Assembly (NCBI RefSeq): GCF_023091225.1
Contig: NZ_JAHWXM010000001.1
Coordinates: 1,488,001-1,552,000, forward strand
Direction of reading: 5' to 3'
From: Microbacterium galbinum
Lineage (GTDB): Bacteria > Actinomycetota > Actinomycetes > Actinomycetales > Microbacteriaceae
DNA: 64,000 nucleotides
This document shows, piece after piece, positions 8,364 through 16,025 of the stretch (its first letter is position 1; every line of letters begins with the position of its first letter). The position numbers were made by a program, and so were the translations under genes. The notes beneath the pieces are model-generated. The model ran no database searches. It was not told where the DNA came from and saw nothing but the letters and a program-made list of their open reading frames with translations.

Positions 8364-9100
8364 CAGATGCCGCCTCTGTACAGCTCAGTCAACGGAGTAA
8401 GCGGCATCTCTTGGTCGAACAACACGCGCTGCGACCAAAGCAGCCAATAGCATCTGGCGAGACCGCGCCCATCGTCATCGAGGCGAGCGGCAAGGTCTCT
8501 CAACGAGCCGAGAGCACCCGTCGGCAACTCCGGCGGCTCTCCGAAGTCCCAGCGAGGGTCGCGATATCGCGAGAGGAATCGAAGGTTCGCATCCCGCACT
8601 CTCGAAAAGCCTTGGTGCACCGCGTACGCCCATCCGTGTGTTCCGGCAAACCTCGCGGTTCGATCGAACTGTTGGCGCGCTCGATCATCGATCAGCTCCG
8701 CCGGCCTAACGTCGACGAGAACGCCACGCCCTCCCTGCAGGCGCACGAAGAAGTCCGGAGTATGTTCTGACGGCTCAGCGCCTACCCAACGGATCACCAT
8801 CGGTTGACTTGCAACCGCTAGAAGACGCTCTGAGCGGTCGAGCTCAAGCAAGAAGGCACGCTCCGCGAAGGATTCGAACACCACATGCCTCTTGAGCGTC
8901 GACATCCACAGCGAGCCGGAGTAGTGGCGCTTAAGCCGCCAGCTCGGGAACGCCCGCACCGGTTCACAGAGTTCGAAAGGTAACTCGTCGATGTCACCTG
9001 CATCTGCTTCGCGGCGTCTACCGTCAAGCACGAAGGCAACACGAACTGCACCTTCATCGGCAAGAGAGTTCTGTGGTACATCCCAGGAATCGAAGCGCAT
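8363..9100 (-). CDS. tnsA: TnsA-like heteromeric transposase endonuclease subunit
   Basis: A 245-residue protein first in the transposition operon. The core HTPDFFVRL ... GVLVDVRPAELID fits the PD-(D/E)xK fold of actinobacterial TnsA-like proteins. These have VDVR where Tn7 TnsA and restriction enzymes usually have an acidic residue followed by lysine. TnsA cuts the 5' transposon strands, giving cut-and-paste movement rather than cointegrates. I chose ATG 9100 (MRFDSWDVPQ) because AAGGTGG lies five bases upstream; GTG 9109 is in frame. The transposon end repeats start about 120 bases upstream of the gene. Confidence 0.75.
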   Translation of the reverse strand: MRFDSWDVPQNSLADEGAVRVAFVLDGRRREADAGDIDELPFELCEPVRAFPSWRLKRHYSGSLWMSTLKRHVVFESFAERAFLLELDRSERLLAVASQPMVIRWVGAEPSEHTPDFFVRLQGGRGVLVDVRPAELIDDRARQQFDRTARFAGTHGWAYAVHQGFSRVRDANLRFLSRYRDPRWDFGEPPELPTGALGSLRDLAARLDDDGRGLARCYWLLWSQRVLFDQEMPLTPLTELYRGGI

Positions 9101-9221
9101 GCCAACCACCTTTCGGGTCTGTTCGTCCCGTTACAGTGGCTTTGCGTTCGTCCTGAGCAGAACCCTCCTGCTCAATCGAGAACCTACCCCGGCGGTACCA
9201 CAGACGCAACTGATCCGGCCG

Positions 9222-9309
9222 AAGTTGTCAGGTAGGCGGGAAAGTTGTCAGGCCAGATGAGACGGCTGACAGATCGGTGGGAAGTTGTCAGGTGGGGCGA
9301 GAAGGGACA
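9222..9309. repeat. Tn7-like transposon end: three TnsB-type binding repeats
   Basis: AAGTTGTCAGG occurs exactly at 9222-9232, 9242-9252 and 9282-9292. The spacings are 20 and 40 bases, as though one copy of a 20-base array had decayed. Read outward on the minus strand, the proposed terminus begins TGTCCCTTCTCGCCCC and then the first repeat, with ACA on the plus strand at 9307-9309. TGT/ACA ends with nearby direct repeats are the standard layout of Tn7 and Tn5053 relatives. The five bases after the end (GCGTC) are the candidate target duplication, unverified because the other end is missing. Confidence 0.65.
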
Positions 9310-9451
9310 GCGTCGGCGCCGATATTCTCCACCGACTTTCCGTAATCAAACCGTTGCATTCGTTATCTCGCCGTTATACAGTGATCACACGGTGAATGTT
9401 TGCTGTGGCACTCACCGAATGTGATTGCAGGACACTCTTGGTGCAAGGGAC

Positions 9452-9485
9452 AAGGGCCGGTCGGGAGCCTCTCCGATCGGCCCTT
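9452..9485. terminator. GC-rich hairpin upstream of the MarR gene
   Basis: AAGGGCCGGTCGGGAG pairs with CTCCGATCGGCCCTT around a three-base loop, with one bulge. It lacks a long T tract. It may be the terminator of a gene separated from it by the transposon insertion, or a bidirectional terminator in front of the MarR gene. Confidence 0.4.
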
Positions 9486-9517
9486 ACTGCTGCCCCCGAG
9501 GCCGGTATCCTGTAGGG

Positions 9518-9946
9518 ATGACCGATCGCAAGCTCGCCCTCGCCGCCTGGGAGAGCCTGTTCCGCGCGCAGCACGAGGTCTTCCACGACATGCTCGCCGA
9601 TTTCGACGGCACCGACATCAGTCAGGCCGAGTACGACGTCATGCTCACGGTGACCCGCTCCCCCGACATGACCGCCCGTCTGCGCGACATCACGGCCAAC
9701 ATGCTGATCAGTCAGCCGAGCGTCTCGCGCCTCGTCGACCGCATGGTCACGAACGGCCTCGTCACCAAGTGCGCCGACCCCGACGACGGTCGCGGATCGC
9801 TCATCACCGCGACGGATGCCGGTGCGCGCGCGTTCCGCGCGGTCGCCACCGTGCACGGGCGATCCATCGCCGAACGCATGTCGGCGCTCGACGACGACGA
9901 ACTGCGCACGCTCCGCGCGCTCTCCGACAAACTGCGCCGCTCCTGA
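9518..9946 (+). CDS. MarR family transcriptional regulator
   Basis: A 142-residue winged-helix regulator. The recognition region is LRDITANMLISQPSVSRLVDRM (residues about 50-71), and the wing is CADPDDGRGSLITATDAGARA, both typical of MarR. I chose ATG 9518 over ATG 9425 because the extra 31 residues do not resemble MarR and TATCCT six bases before ATG 9518 suggests a leaderless transcript. It is the first chromosomal gene right of the transposon end and lies upstream of the flotillin-like gene on the same strand. The ligand is unknown. Confidence 0.85.
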   Translation: MTDRKLALAAWESLFRAQHEVFHDMLADFDGTDISQAEYDVMLTVTRSPDMTARLRDITANMLISQPSVSRLVDRMVTNGLVTKCADPDDGRGSLITATDAGARAFRAVATVHGRSIAERMSALDDDELRTLRALSDKLRRS

Positions 9947-10058
9947 CACGGGGAGTTCTCCCCTCGGCATCCGTTCCTGTGATCTGGCAGGGTGGGAGTT
10001 GAGTCCCGCACGCCGCGGGAACGCAGACTTCCCCTTCGGGGGATCAGGGAGGTCACCC

Positions 10059-11666
10059 ATGGAGCTCGCCGGAATCGTCGGCATCCTCGTCATCGTCGGC
10101 ATCGCCGTCGTCATCGTCGTCGTCGTCCTGCTCATCCTGCTGCTGTTCGCACGCAGCTGGATCAAGGTCGCCCGCGCCGACGAGGCGCTGGTCATCTCGG
10201 GACGCAAGCAGAAGGTGCAACGCGCCGTCGTCGGCGCCGACGGCACCAGCCGCCCCGAGATGTCGGAGTCGCCGGTCACGGTCATCGTGAACGGCAAGTC
10301 GCTCGTCAACCCGATCACGCAGCGCCACGAGATCATCTCTCTGCGCTCGCGCCAGGTGTCGCTCAACGCCGAGGCGCAGTCGCTCGACAGCGTCACGCTC
10401 AACGTCGACGGCGTCGCGATCGTCAAGATCGGCTCCGACCCCATCCTCGTGCGCCGCGCCGCCGAGCGTTTCGCCTCGCAGGACAAGGCCATCGAGCAGT
10501 TCACCACCGAGCAGCTCGAAGGTGCCCTGCGCGGCATCGTGGCGACCCTCTCGGTCGTCGAGCTCATGCGCGAGCGCAAGAAGTTCTCCGACCAGATCGC
10601 CGCCGACGTCTCGCAGGAGCTCGCCGAGCAGGGCCTGATCCTCGACTCGTTCCAGATCAAGGGCATCACCGACAAGGTCGGCTACATCCAGTCGCTGGGT
10701 GCTCCCGAGATCCAGGCGAAGCGACAGTCGGCCGAGATCTCGCAGACGAACGCCGACCGTGCGATCAACCAGAAGTTCATCGCCAACCAGGAAGCCAACC
10801 TGGTCGAGCAGACCGCCCTCGACACCAACACCGCCAACGCGAACGCCGGCATCGGTCGGGCGCGCGCCGAGGCGGAGCAGGCCGAGAACCTCGCCCGCGA
10901 GCAGGCTCAGCAGGCCGTTCTGCAGCAGCAGGCCGAGAACAAGCAGGCCCAGCTCGACGCCGACGTCAAGCGCGTCGCCGACGCGCAGCGGTACGAGGCC
11001 GAGACCCGCGCCCAGGCCGAGCTCTACACGCGTGAGCGCGCCGCCGAGGCCGCAGCTATCGAGCAGGTCAAGCAGGCCGAGGCCCGCACCCGCATCGCCG
11101 AGCAGCAGGCGCAGGCCGACAAGGCCCGTGCCGACGGTGAGGCCGCAGCCGCGGTCGCCAGCGCGACCGGTGAGGCCGAGGCACTGCGCTCGAAGGCAGA
11201 AGCCGAGGCCGAGGCTCGTCGCCTGCGCGCCATCGCCGAGGCCGACGCGATCCGCGCCGAGGGTGAAGCCCGTGCCGCCGCCGTCGAGGCAGAGGCCAAG
11301 GCCATCGCCTCCAACCAGGACGCCTTCCTCTCGCAGCGCGTGCTCGACGTGCTGCCGTCGATCATGGCCGAGTTCGCCAAGGGCTACTCGGCGATCGGCA
11401 ACGTGTCGATCATCGGCGGTTCCGGCGAGGACGGCGCCTCGCACGTCGTCGGCGCCGACAGCGCGAAGGCACTGCGCTCGGTGTTCGACAGCGTGCAGTC
11501 GGCGACCGGCCTCGACCTCGCCGGCATCATCCAGGGCCAGGCCGTGGGCCGCGGATTCGGAGCAGGAGTGGCCGAAGCATCCGCCGCCGCCCCCGCCGCC
11601 GCCGCACCGACGCAGCGCGTGCCGAACCCGACGACTCCCCCGCCGCCCGCCGACGACGCGGAGTAG
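10059..11666 (+). CDS. Flotillin-like SPFH domain membrane scaffold protein
   Basis: A 535-residue protein. One N-terminal membrane segment (residues 5-30) is followed by an SPFH/band-7 domain (about 30-210) and a long Ala/Glu/Gln-rich coiled coil (about 215-420). The coil has the EA-rich heptads typical of flotillins. The C-terminal tail is low in complexity and rich in Ala and Pro. Flotillins organise membrane microdomains and assemble into large oligomeric cages facing the cytoplasm. AGGGAGG at 10046-10052 is well placed for ATG 10059. A strong hairpin terminator follows, so it is probably a single-gene unit. Confidence 0.88.
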   Translation: MELAGIVGILVIVGIAVVIVVVVLLILLLFARSWIKVARADEALVISGRKQKVQRAVVGADGTSRPEMSESPVTVIVNGKSLVNPITQRHEIISLRSRQVSLNAEAQSLDSVTLNVDGVAIVKIGSDPILVRRAAERFASQDKAIEQFTTEQLEGALRGIVATLSVVELMRERKKFSDQIAADVSQELAEQGLILDSFQIKGITDKVGYIQSLGAPEIQAKRQSAEISQTNADRAINQKFIANQEANLVEQTALDTNTANANAGIGRARAEAEQAENLAREQAQQAVLQQQAENKQAQLDADVKRVADAQRYEAETRAQAELYTRERAAEAAAIEQVKQAEARTRIAEQQAQADKARADGEAAAAVASATGEAEALRSKAEAEAEARRLRAIAEADAIRAEGEARAAAVEAEAKAIASNQDAFLSQRVLDVLPSIMAEFAKGYSAIGNVSIIGGSGEDGASHVVGADSAKALRSVFDSVQSATGLDLAGIIQGQAVGRGFGAGVAEASAAAPAAAAPTQRVPNPTTPPPPADDAE

Positions 11667-11684
11667 TCACCAGCAGGACACAGC

Positions 11685-11722
11685 GGATGCCGCGGCCGAT
11701 TCGGTCGCGGCATCCGTCGTTT
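11685..11722 (+). terminator. Hairpin terminator after the flotillin-like gene
   Basis: GGATGCCGCGGCCGA (11685-11699) pairs with TCGGTCGCGGCATCC (11701-11715), a 15-bp stem with one wobble, followed by GTCGTTT. It lies 19 bases after the stop codon of the flotillin-like gene. Confidence 0.7.
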
Positions 11723-11727
11723 CCGCC

Positions 11728-11813
11728 GTACCCAACTCAGGAAGAACTGGGCCGCGCAGCCTGTTTCCACCCCGATCCAGGCCGATCCCGGGCGGTTTTC
11801 CTGAGTTAAGTAC
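11728..11813. repeat. 86-bp palindromic repeat, copy 1 (AACTCAGGA family)
   Basis: GTACCCAACTCAGGA at 11728-11742 is inverted at 11799-11813 as TCCTGAGTTAAGTAC, with two mismatches. The inner sequence is GC-rich. A second copy with the same AACTCAGGAAGAAC...GGGCCG left arm lies at 40305-40388. The shared size and inverted ends suggest a small dispersed element of the MITE or REP type, located between genes. Confidence 0.65.
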
Positions 11814-11871
11814 ACCTGCCGCGGGCCGCGCCACGTCTACTCGCCCTTCTCGACCGAGGCAGACTGGACCC

Positions 11872-14424
11872 ATGACCTCCGCCGCCTTCGACCTCGCCGC
11901 GATCGGCGCGGGGCTCTCGTTCGCCTCCGCGATCGACGAGCTCCAGGCGGCGCTCGACACGAGTGCGTCGGTGGTCGTGAGCGCCCCTCCCGGCACGGGC
12001 AAGACCACGCTCGTGCCGCCGCTGCTCGCAACGCGATCGCCGGGCCGCGTGATCGTCACCCAGCCGCGCCGCGTGGCCGCCCGGGCCGCGGCGCGCCGGC
12101 TCGCTCAGCTCGACGGATCGCCGCTCGGCACGCGCGTCGGGTTCACCGTGCGCGGCGAGCGCGCCGTCTCCCGGGAGACACAGGTCGAGTTCGTCACGGC
12201 CGGGGTGCTGCTGCGCCGCCTGCTCGACGATCCGGACCTCGCGGGTGTGGATGCGGTGATCATCGACGAGGTCCACGAGCGCGCGCTCGAGACCGACCTG
12301 CTGATCGGCCTGCTCTCGGAGGTGCGCGAGCTGCGCGACGACCTCGCACTCATCGCCATGTCGGCAACGCTGGATGCCGAGCGCATCGCCGCCGTGATCG
12401 GCACCGACGACGAACCCGCGCCGATCGTCGACCATCGGGTGCCCGCCTTCCCCCTCACCGAACGGTGGGCGCCGAGCCCCGCTCCGCGCCTCGACGATCG
12501 CGGGGTGACCTGGGCGTTCCTCGATCACGTCGCGCGCACCGCGGCATCCGCTGCTCTCGATCTGCACCGCGACGATCCCGCTGCCGACGCGCTGGTCTTC
12601 GCACCGGGCGCGCGCGAGGTGTCGGAGATCGCTCGCCGCATCCGCGACACGACCGACGTGTTCGACGTGCGGGAGCTGCACGGTCGGATGCCGGCGGCCG
12701 AACAGGATGCCGTGATCCGCGGCCGCCGCCCTGCCGAAGAACCCCGCATCATCGTCACGACATCACTCGCGGAGTCCTCGCTGACCGTGCCGGGCGTGCG
12801 ACTGGTGGTCGACACCTGCCTCGCCCGCACTCCGCAGCGCGACGCCGGGCGCGGGATGACGGGGCTCGTCACCACCGTGGCCTCCCGTTCGTCGAGCGTG
12901 CAACGCGCCGGCCGCGCGACCCGCCAGGGAGCGGGGACGGTCGTCCGCTGCGTCGATGAACGCACCTATGCCACGGCACCAGCGCGTCCGACTCCCGAGA
13001 TCGCCTCGACCGATCTCGCGGATGCCGCCCTGCTGCTCGCCAGCTGGGGCGCACCGGGAGGCAAGGGTCTGCGACTGATCGACCCGCTCCCCTCCGAGAG
13101 CCTGGCCGACGCCCTCACGGTGCTGCACGGCCTGGGCGCGATCGACGACGACGGTCGCGCGACGCCCGAGGGCCGAGCCCTGGCACGCATCCCGACCGAT
13201 CCGCGGCTCGCCCGCGCTCTGCGTGACGGCAGCCCGGTCGTGGGCTCTCGCCTCGCCGCCGAGGTCGTCGCGCTGCTGGGCGGCGACGTGCGCACGGCGG
13301 ACTCCGACGTCGCGCAGGCGCTCATCGCCCTGCGGGGCGGACGAACTCCGGACTCTCGCCGGTGGCGCAGCGACGCGGATCGCCTCGAGCGCCTGACAAC
13401 CTCGGCAGCGGGTGTGCGCTCCGATCTCGACGGTGTCGGCCTGGTGATCGCCCTGGCGTTCCCCGAGCGGATCGCCCGCCGCGTCGACCGCACGGCGAGC
13501 GGGGCGACGTTCCTGCTGGCCTCCGGCACCCGCGCGGGAGTGAGCGGTTCGCTCGCGGCCCTCGAGTGGCTGGCCATCGCCGACGTCACGCGGGCGTCCG
13601 GGCGCGCGGCGGCCGGTTCGGGGGCGATCGTGCGATCGGCTGCGATGCTCACCGAGGAGCAGATGGAGCAGGCGGCGAGCCACCTGCTCACCGACCGCGT
13701 CGAGGCGGAGTTCGTCGGCGGTCGCATCCAGGCGCGTCGCGAGCGCCGGGTGGGCGCCATCCTGCGCTCTTCGGCTCCGGTGCGCGCGTCTGCCGACGAG
13801 GGGCGGGATGCCGTGCGCCGCACGCTGCAGCGCGAGGGGCTGAGCATGTTCGCCTGGTCGGCATCCGCCGTCGAGCTGCGGAGCCGCCTGGCGTTGCTGC
13901 ACCGGGAGCTGGGGGCGCCGTGGCCGGACGTCTCGGATGCCGGACTCCTCTCGGCCCTCGATTCCTGGCTCGCACCCGAGCTCGACGCTCTGGCCAGCGG
14001 TACCCCCGCGGCCCGGCTCGACCTGACCTCGGCACTGCGGCGCCTGCTCCCGTGGCCCGAAGCCGGGCGTCTCGACGAGCTCGTACCCGAGCGGCTCGAG
14101 GTGCCGAGCGGTTCGCGCGTCCGCATCGTGTATCCGACCCCCGACGATCCGGATGCCCGACCGGTCGTCGCCGTGAAGCTGCAGGAGTGCTTCGGCTGGG
14201 CAGAGACTCCCCGGTTGGTCGACGGTCGCGTGCCGGTGCTCTTCCACCTGCTCTCCCCCGCCGGGCGCCCGCTCGCCGTCACCGACGACCTCACCTCGTT
14301 CTGGTCGGGTCCGTATGCGCAGGTGCGCGCCGAGATGCGCGGCCGCTACCCGAAGCATCCGTGGCCCGAGGATCCCTGGGCGGCCGCCCCGACTCGACAC
14401 ACGAAGAACCGCGCCGCGCGCTGA
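11872..14424 (+). CDS. hrpB: ATP-dependent helicase HrpB (DEAH family)
   Basis: An 850-residue DEAH-box helicase. Walker A is GTGKT at residues 41-45 (SAPPGTGKTTLVPP), and the DEVH box is IIDEVHERALETD at 131-143. SAT motif III is MSATLDAERIA, and the QRAGRATRQGAGTVVR segment is motif VI. The C-terminal HrpB domain ends with KNRAAR. The exact role in bacteria is not established; HrpB proteins are linked to RNA metabolism and, in some species, peptidoglycan synthesis. ATG 11872 is used because the frame upstream of it is low-complexity antisense-like sequence of the flotillin gene. Confidence 0.9.
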   Translation: MTSAAFDLAAIGAGLSFASAIDELQAALDTSASVVVSAPPGTGKTTLVPPLLATRSPGRVIVTQPRRVAARAAARRLAQLDGSPLGTRVGFTVRGERAVSRETQVEFVTAGVLLRRLLDDPDLAGVDAVIIDEVHERALETDLLIGLLSEVRELRDDLALIAMSATLDAERIAAVIGTDDEPAPIVDHRVPAFPLTERWAPSPAPRLDDRGVTWAFLDHVARTAASAALDLHRDDPAADALVFAPGAREVSEIARRIRDTTDVFDVRELHGRMPAAEQDAVIRGRRPAEEPRIIVTTSLAESSLTVPGVRLVVDTCLARTPQRDAGRGMTGLVTTVASRSSSVQRAGRATRQGAGTVVRCVDERTYATAPARPTPEIASTDLADAALLLASWGAPGGKGLRLIDPLPSESLADALTVLHGLGAIDDDGRATPEGRALARIPTDPRLARALRDGSPVVGSRLAAEVVALLGGDVRTADSDVAQALIALRGGRTPDSRRWRSDADRLERLTTSAAGVRSDLDGVGLVIALAFPERIARRVDRTASGATFLLASGTRAGVSGSLAALEWLAIADVTRASGRAAAGSGAIVRSAAMLTEEQMEQAASHLLTDRVEAEFVGGRIQARRERRVGAILRSSAPVRASADEGRDAVRRTLQREGLSMFAWSASAVELRSRLALLHRELGAPWPDVSDAGLLSALDSWLAPELDALASGTPAARLDLTSALRRLLPWPEAGRLDELVPERLEVPSGSRVRIVYPTPDDPDARPVVAVKLQECFGWAETPRLVDGRVPVLFHLLSPAGRPLAVTDDLTSFWSGPYAQVRAEMRGRYPKHPWPEDPWAAAPTRHTKNRAAR

Positions 14425-14439
14425 GGCCGTTCGCCGCGG

Positions 14440-15159
14440 TCAACGCGTGCGTCGGCGCAGCGTCAGCGAGGCGAGCACGAGCGCGCCGATCGCGAACGCC
14501 ACCACGATGAGCAGCGGCCCGAACACGTCCCACCCTTCGTCTCCCGCAGCGACGGCGTTGATCGTGTCGATCGCGTGGCTCAGCGGCAGCCAGTCCGAGA
14601 TCGCGAACAGCACGTCGGGCATCTGGTCACGGGGCATGAACAGGCCGCCGAGGATGATCTGCGGGAAGACGAGCAGCGGCATGAACTGCACGGCCTGGAA
14701 CTCGGTCTGCGCGAACGCGCTCGCGAGCAGTCCGAGCGCGGTGCCGAGCAGGGCGTCGACGATCGCGACGAGCCCGAGCTGCCAGAGCGGCCCCTCGACG
14801 TCGAGCCCGCACACTCCCACCGCGAACGACACGGTGATCACCGCCTGCAGCAGGGCCATGACTCCGAAGGCGAGTGCGTACCCGAGGATGAAGTCGGCCT
14901 TGCCGAGCGGCGTCGTCATGAGTCGCTCGAGCGTGCCCGATCGGCGCTCGCGCAGCGTGGTGATCGAGGTGACCAGGAACATCACGATGAACGGGAACAG
15001 TGCCAGGATCGCGCCGCCGAACTGATCGAACACCCCGTCCTGGTCGCTGAACAGCCAGGCGAAGAGCCCGACGAGCAGGCTCGGGGCGATGAGCATGAGG
15101 GCGATCGAGCGGGGGTCGTGACGCAGCTGCGCGAGCACGCGCCCGGCGGTTGCGAGCAT
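14440..15159 (-). CDS. ABC-2 type transporter permease
   Basis: A 239-residue permease with six hydrophobic segments and the ABC-2 signature region TLERLMTTPLGKADFILGYALA. The final helices end in LTLRRRTR. It pairs with the ATPase gene immediately upstream, so together they form an exporter for drugs, lipids or a peptide. I use ATG 15159. A TTG overlapping the ATPase stop codon (15174) is also in frame and would give tighter coupling. The gene converges on hrpB, leaving a 15-base gap. Confidence 0.85.
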   Translation of the reverse strand: MLATAGRVLAQLRHDPRSIALMLIAPSLLVGLFAWLFSDQDGVFDQFGGAILALFPFIVMFLVTSITTLRERRSGTLERLMTTPLGKADFILGYALAFGVMALLQAVITVSFAVGVCGLDVEGPLWQLGLVAIVDALLGTALGLLASAFAQTEFQAVQFMPLLVFPQIILGGLFMPRDQMPDVLFAISDWLPLSHAIDTINAVAAGDEGWDVFGPLLIVVAFAIGALVLASLTLRRRTR

Positions 15160-15170
15160 CCGTGCGCCGT

Positions 15171-15986
15171 TCAACGCGGGGCCTCCGTCCCGCGGGCGCG
15201 GCGCGATCGGCGCGTCTCGCCGGCACCAGGACCGGCAGGAGAGACGGATGCCGCGGCCTGATCGCGTTCGATCAGCGTGAGGAACGCGGCCTCGGCGTCG
15301 GGGGCGCCGGTCTCGTCGAGGAGTCCCTGCGGGGTGGTGTCGGCGATGATCCGGCCGTCGCGCAGGAGCAGGAGGCGGTCGCAGCGGGCGGCTTCGTCCA
15401 TCACGTGGCTCGAGACGACGAGGGTCACGCCGCGATCGGCGAGGCCCCGGAACAGCGTCCACAGTTCGGCGCGCAGCACGGGGTCGAGGCCGACGGTCGG
15501 CTCGTCGAGCACGACGACCTCGGGCGATCCGATGAGGGCGATCGCGAGCGACACGCGATTCAGCTGCCCGCCGCTGAGCGACTCGACGAGCTGGCCGGCC
15601 TGCGCGCGCAGCCCGACCTCGGTGAGCACGCGATCGACGTCGCCCTTCGGCGCCTTCAGCAGGGAGGCGAAGTACGCGAGGTTCTGCCGCACCGTGAGGT
15701 CGGCGTAGACCGCGGCGCCCTGGGTGCCGTAGGCGACGCGATGGCGCAGCTGCGGCGATCCGCCCAGTTCCCCCAGAACCGTGACCCGACCCGCGTCGAT
15801 GCGCTGCACGCCGACGATCGCCCGCATCAGGGTGGTCTTGCCGCAGCCCGAGGGTCCGAGCAGCCCGGTGATCTGTCCGCGAGGAATGCGCAGATTGATG
15901 CCATCGAAGACGTGTACGGGCCCCCTCCGCACCCGGAGCCCCGTGATCTCGACCGCGGCTCCCTCGCCGCCCACCGAACCGCTCAT
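15171..15986 (-). CDS. ABC transporter ATP-binding protein
   Basis: A 271-residue ATPase of the ABC-2 exporter class. Walker A is GPSGCGKTT (residues about 42-50), the signature is [12 protein letters not shown], Walker B is [13 protein letters not shown], and the switch is [11 protein letters not shown]. The C-terminal tail carries an acidic segment (ERDQAAASV). ATG 15986 is preferred over 16022 because CATAAT lies just upstream and fits a leaderless promoter. The gene overlaps or abuts its permease partner. Confidence 0.88.
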   Translation of the reverse strand: MSGSVGGEGAAVEITGLRVRRGPVHVFDGINLRIPRGQITGLLGPSGCGKTTLMRAIVGVQRIDAGRVTVLGELGGSPQLRHRVAYGTQGAAVYADLTVRQNLAYFASLLKAPKGDVDRVLTEVGLRAQAGQLVESLSGGQLNRVSLAIALIGSPEVVVLDEPTVGLDPVLRAELWTLFRGLADRGVTLVVSSHVMDEAARCDRLLLLRDGRIIADTTPQGLLDETGAPDAEAAFLTLIERDQAAASVSPAGPGAGETRRSRRARGTEAPR

Positions 15987-16025
15987 GGTGCGATTATGCT
16001 CCGGCAGGAATGCCCGAGCCACCCC

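Larger units (their letters stand above)
4453..9309 (-). mobile_element. Tn7-like transposon: TnsA-TnsB-TnsC-TniQ module with one mapped end
   Basis: Four tightly packed genes, read right to left, encode TnsA-like endonuclease, DDE transposase, AAA+ regulator and TniQ. Junctions overlap by 1-4 bases (tnsA/tnsB TGATG; tnsC/tniQ ATGA) or are 9 bases apart (tnsB/tnsC). The end next to tnsA carries three AAGTTGTCAGG repeats and a TGT...-type terminus at 9309. This is the Tn7 arrangement, where the right end abuts tnsA. The opposite end was not found. In Tn7 relatives, cargo lies beyond tniQ, so it may be left of 4453 or outside the window. No CRISPR array or cas gene is present. Confidence 0.75.
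9110..9517. other. Intergenic region: transposon end and junction with chromosome
   Basis: No gene is visible in these 408 bases. The left 200 bases are the terminal region of the Tn7-like element, with the tnsA promoter and the end repeats. From about 9310 the sequence should be chromosome. It contains an AT-rich stretch (9340-9410), a GC-rich hairpin at 9452-9485, and the MarR promoter with TATCCT at 9506-9511. Confidence 0.6.
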
